Positions 20,741 to 22,260 of a stretch of 22,260 nt of DNA are shown here, piece after piece (position 1 is the stretch's first letter; the number at the start of each line of letters is the position of its first letter). The notes beneath the pieces were generated by a model. The model had not been told where the DNA came from and ran no database searches. It worked only from the letters and a program-made list of their open reading frames with translations. The position numbers were made by a program, and so were the translations under genes. Source of the DNA: DATIBL01 sp035457505 (GTDB lineage Bacteria > Patescibacteriota > Minisyncoccia > Phycocordibacterales > UBA6899); assembly GCA_035457505.1 (NCBI GenBank), contig DATIBL010000123.1, forward strand, positions 1 through 22,260. Reading direction: 5' to 3'.

Positions 20741-20801
20741 ACCTTTCTCAAAAACACTCTGTTTTATTATTCGTCACCTTCTGAGTGCTTTTGAGACGGG
20801 T
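20741..20801 (+). repeat. Long inverted repeat in the rnc leader
   Basis: 19-nt arms 20741-20759 and 20783-20801 pair with two mismatches and one wobble; the inner 14 bp (TCTCAAAAACACTC with GAGTGCTTTTGAGA) have one mismatch. The loop is 23 nt. It ends 7 bp before the rnc ATG. Confidence 0.8.
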
Positions 20802-20808
20802 TCTCACT

Positions 20809-21513
20809 ATGGAACACCCAGACGAAACCTATAAAGCTTTCGCCGAGAAGATCGGCGTTACGTTCGCGGACTTGCGGCTGCTTCGCGAAGCCTTCACGCA
20901 CCGCTCCTATTTGAACGAGCATAAGGGGCTCGGTATGCGGCATAATGAGCGGCTCGAATTTTTGGGCGATGCGGTGCTCGAGCTCGTCATGACCGAGCAT
21001 CTGTTCAAGAAGTTCCCCGACGAACCTGAGGGACGGCTGACCGCCTATCGCTCGGCGCTCGTGAACACCAATTCGATCTCGGACGCGGCGACAGATCTCG
21101 GCGCAAACGAACTCCTGCTCCTTTCTCGCGGAGAAGCCAAGGATACCGGCCGCGCGCGGTCGTATATTCTCGCCAACACCTTCGAGGCGCTCATTGGGGC
21201 GGTCTATCTCGATCAGGGCTACGATGCGGCGCGGGATTTTATCGGCCGCTCGCTCTTTCCGAAGGTGGATGAAATCGTCGGCAAGAAACTCTGGCAGGAC
21301 GCAAAAAGCCGTTTCCAGGAGGAGGCACAGGACCGCACCGGTATTACGCCGAATTATGTCGTCATGAAGGAGACCGGCCCGGACCACGACAAGCGATTCG
21401 AGATCGGGGTCTATGTCGGCGCGGAACTCGTCGCCAAGGGCGAGGGGAGTTCCAAACAGGATGCGGAGCAGTCTGCCGCACTCGACGGACTTCGGCGCAA
21501 AGGCTGGGAGTAG
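20809..21513 (+). CDS. rnc: Ribonuclease III
   Basis: 234 aa; a double-strand-specific endoribonuclease for rRNA maturation and structured RNAs. The signature HNERLEFLGDAVLEL (Glu47, Glu50, Asp54) and FEALIGAVYLDQGY (Glu126) define the nuclease domain. The position that is Asp in E. coli and Aquifex RNase III is Asn here (Asn123, in ILANTFEA), so one metal ligand is altered. A C-terminal double-stranded RNA-binding domain spans about 160-234 (DAKSRFQEEAQ to QDAEQSAALDGLRRKGW). The ATG at 20809 is preferred to the non-ATG start at 20785, which lies in the hairpin arm. No Shine-Dalgarno is visible. The leader's long inverted repeat suggests self-cleavage control as in E. coli rnc; that is inference. 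Confidence 0.95.
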   Translation: MEHPDETYKAFAEKIGVTFADLRLLREAFTHRSYLNEHKGLGMRHNERLEFLGDAVLELVMTEHLFKKFPDEPEGRLTAYRSALVNTNSISDAATDLGANELLLLSRGEAKDTGRARSYILANTFEALIGAVYLDQGYDAARDFIGRSLFPKVDEIVGKKLWQDAKSRFQEEAQDRTGITPNYVVMKETGPDHDKRFEIGVYVGAELVAKGEGSSKQDAEQSAALDGLRRKGWE

Positions 21514-21540
21514 CACAGAGTCTGCGCCCTCTCGCGAGGT

Positions 21541-21569
21541 TTGACCCGCGCTATCGAACGAGATAGTGT
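21541..21569 (+). promoter_or_regulatory. Promoter of the 3'-partial gene
   Basis: TTGACC (21541-21546), 17-bp spacer, TAGTGT (21564-21569). A small inverted repeat CTATC-GAACGA-GATAG (21551-21566) covers the spacer and -10 and could be an operator. A weak CCTC-TCGC-GAGG hairpin just upstream may end rnc. Confidence 0.6.
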
Positions 21570-21605
21570 GGTCCGAGAACTCTGCACATTCTGAAGGAGA
21601 GTACG

Positions 21606-22260
21606 ATGGGAGGAACGCCCCGCACGCCGGTCACGATCCACGTGATCGGAGAATATCCGCTGCTCGCGGAAGAAATCGTCGGTCTGCTCCGCGCACGCGG
21701 CTTGCTCGACTCCGATCGTCATCGCGATCGCAATACGCTCTTGCGCGCAGTTAAAGAGATCTGCGACGAAGAGGATCGCGAACAGCGCCTTCGCATGATC
21801 GCCGAGCGCTCGCTGAAATGCATTGAGCGCCGCATCGCGCTCGGGTATCCTGCCGCACTCGCGCAATCCGAGGTCGCATTCCGAACCTCGCTTGAGCCGC
21901 TCGTCGAGCGCGTCCGGACGTTCTACGGGCCGCCGGAATTCGATGCCGGAAAATCGCAGCTCGAGGTCGTCTTTGTGTTTCCGCGGATCGATCACGAAAC
22001 GCAGCTTCGGCTGGTCGCGCGCGCGATCCGCACCACGAGCGCCGATCCTGCGCGCCTCCGTGCTGTCGGGACAGAAGATGGCGTGCGAACGCTCGCGGTC
22101 GCAGAACTCGATATCGTGAAGGACTTCGATGCGCTCTATGCTGAACGCGTTGTCGGCATGCGGCGTCCCGCCGACACATATGCGCTCTATGGCGTGCATG
22201 GCGGCAAGCTGACGCATGGCTATCTCGTCTGCGAGGAGCTCGAATACTTCGCCCGCAAGC
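21606..22260 (+). CDS. Hypothetical protein, 3' partial (at least 218 aa)
   Basis: The frame stays open to the window end. The start is well supported by the strong Shine-Dalgarno AAGGAG (21594-21599) six bases before the ATG, plus an upstream promoter. The product begins MGGTPRTPVTIHVIGEYPLLAEEIVGLLRARGL and continues through a helical, Arg- and Glu-rich region (DREQRLRMIAERSLKCIERR) to a part with beta-like segments (QLEVVFVFPRIDHE, YALYGVHGG). No signal peptide or membrane helix is seen. I do not recognise the family. The wobble positions are G/C rich like those of neighbouring real genes, which favours this strand over the overlapping minus-strand frame at 21411-22217. Confidence 0.75.
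   Translation, partial: MGGTPRTPVTIHVIGEYPLLAEEIVGLLRARGLLDSDRHRDRNTLLRAVKEICDEEDREQRLRMIAERSLKCIERRIALGYPAALAQSEVAFRTSLEPLVERVRTFYGPPEFDAGKSQLEVVFVFPRIDHETQLRLVARAIRTTSADPARLRAVGTEDGVRTLAVAELDIVKDFDALYAERVVGMRRPADTYALYGVHGGKLTHGYLVCEELEYFARK

Noticed and set aside
21411..22217. 268-aa minus-strand frame opposite rnc and the last gene
   Set aside because: It overlaps the rnc coding end and the strong promoter and Shine-Dalgarno of the plus-strand gene.
1..22260. tRNA genes, rRNA genes or a CRISPR array
   Set aside because: No cloverleaf with a plausible T-loop, no rRNA signature and no regularly spaced short repeats were seen on reading; a covariance-model scan was not possible.

Overview
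The window looks like a piece of a Patescibacteria (CPR) genome, probably a fairly GC-rich Parcubacteria-like lineage. This is inferred from gene style, not from any search. PheS starts at its catalytic core, PheT lacks its N-terminal tRNA-binding domain and ThrRS lacks TGS. The L32 sequence is of a type I associate with CPR. Intergenic spaces are tiny, and several core genes have a -10 box placed so that the mRNA would be leaderless or nearly so. No rRNA, tRNA, insertion sequence or CRISPR array was seen.

Layout. 1-2983: 3' part of a secreted-type surface protein built from LamG and ASH/HYDIN-like Ig domains. 3057-6818 (+): pheS, pheT with an NlpC/P60 cysteine-peptidase domain inserted inside the B5 domain, and an overlapping C39-like peptidase gene. 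6897-8987 (+): gyrB. 9091-10333: three small hypothetical genes (one +, two -). 10450-12213 (-): thrS behind a transcription-terminating T-box riboswitch with its own promoter (12232-12452). 12525-13601 (+): a 63-aa hypothetical and a 269-aa protein made of regular 35-residue repeats that looks like a circularly closed seven-unit fold. 13646-16888 (-): dnaE, with a consensus DnaA box just behind its -10. 16986-18415 (+): a small membrane protein, rnhB and rpmF. 18498-20308 (+): a NusB-NUDIX fusion whose 3' end is duplicated as a 27-bp direct repeat around an inserted membrane-protein gene. 20349-20540 (-): a small helical hypothetical. 20809-21513 (+): rnc with a long inverted repeat in its leader. 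21606-22260 (+): an uncharacterised gene running off the window.

Core functions are translation (PheRS, ThrRS, L32), transcription (NusB), replication and topology (DnaE, GyrB, RNase HII) and RNA processing (RNase III). Most transcription units end in intrinsic terminators, and several of these share bases with the next promoter. Housekeeping genes mostly start at or near the predicted transcript end without a Shine-Dalgarno, whereas most lineage-specific hypotheticals have a purine-rich Shine-Dalgarno.

Strongest candidates for something new: the NlpC/P60 insertion within PheT, the T-box in front of thrS in a probable CPR genome, the sevenfold 35-aa repeat protein, the NusB-NUDIX fusion, and the 27-bp-flanked gene insertion at its 3' end.
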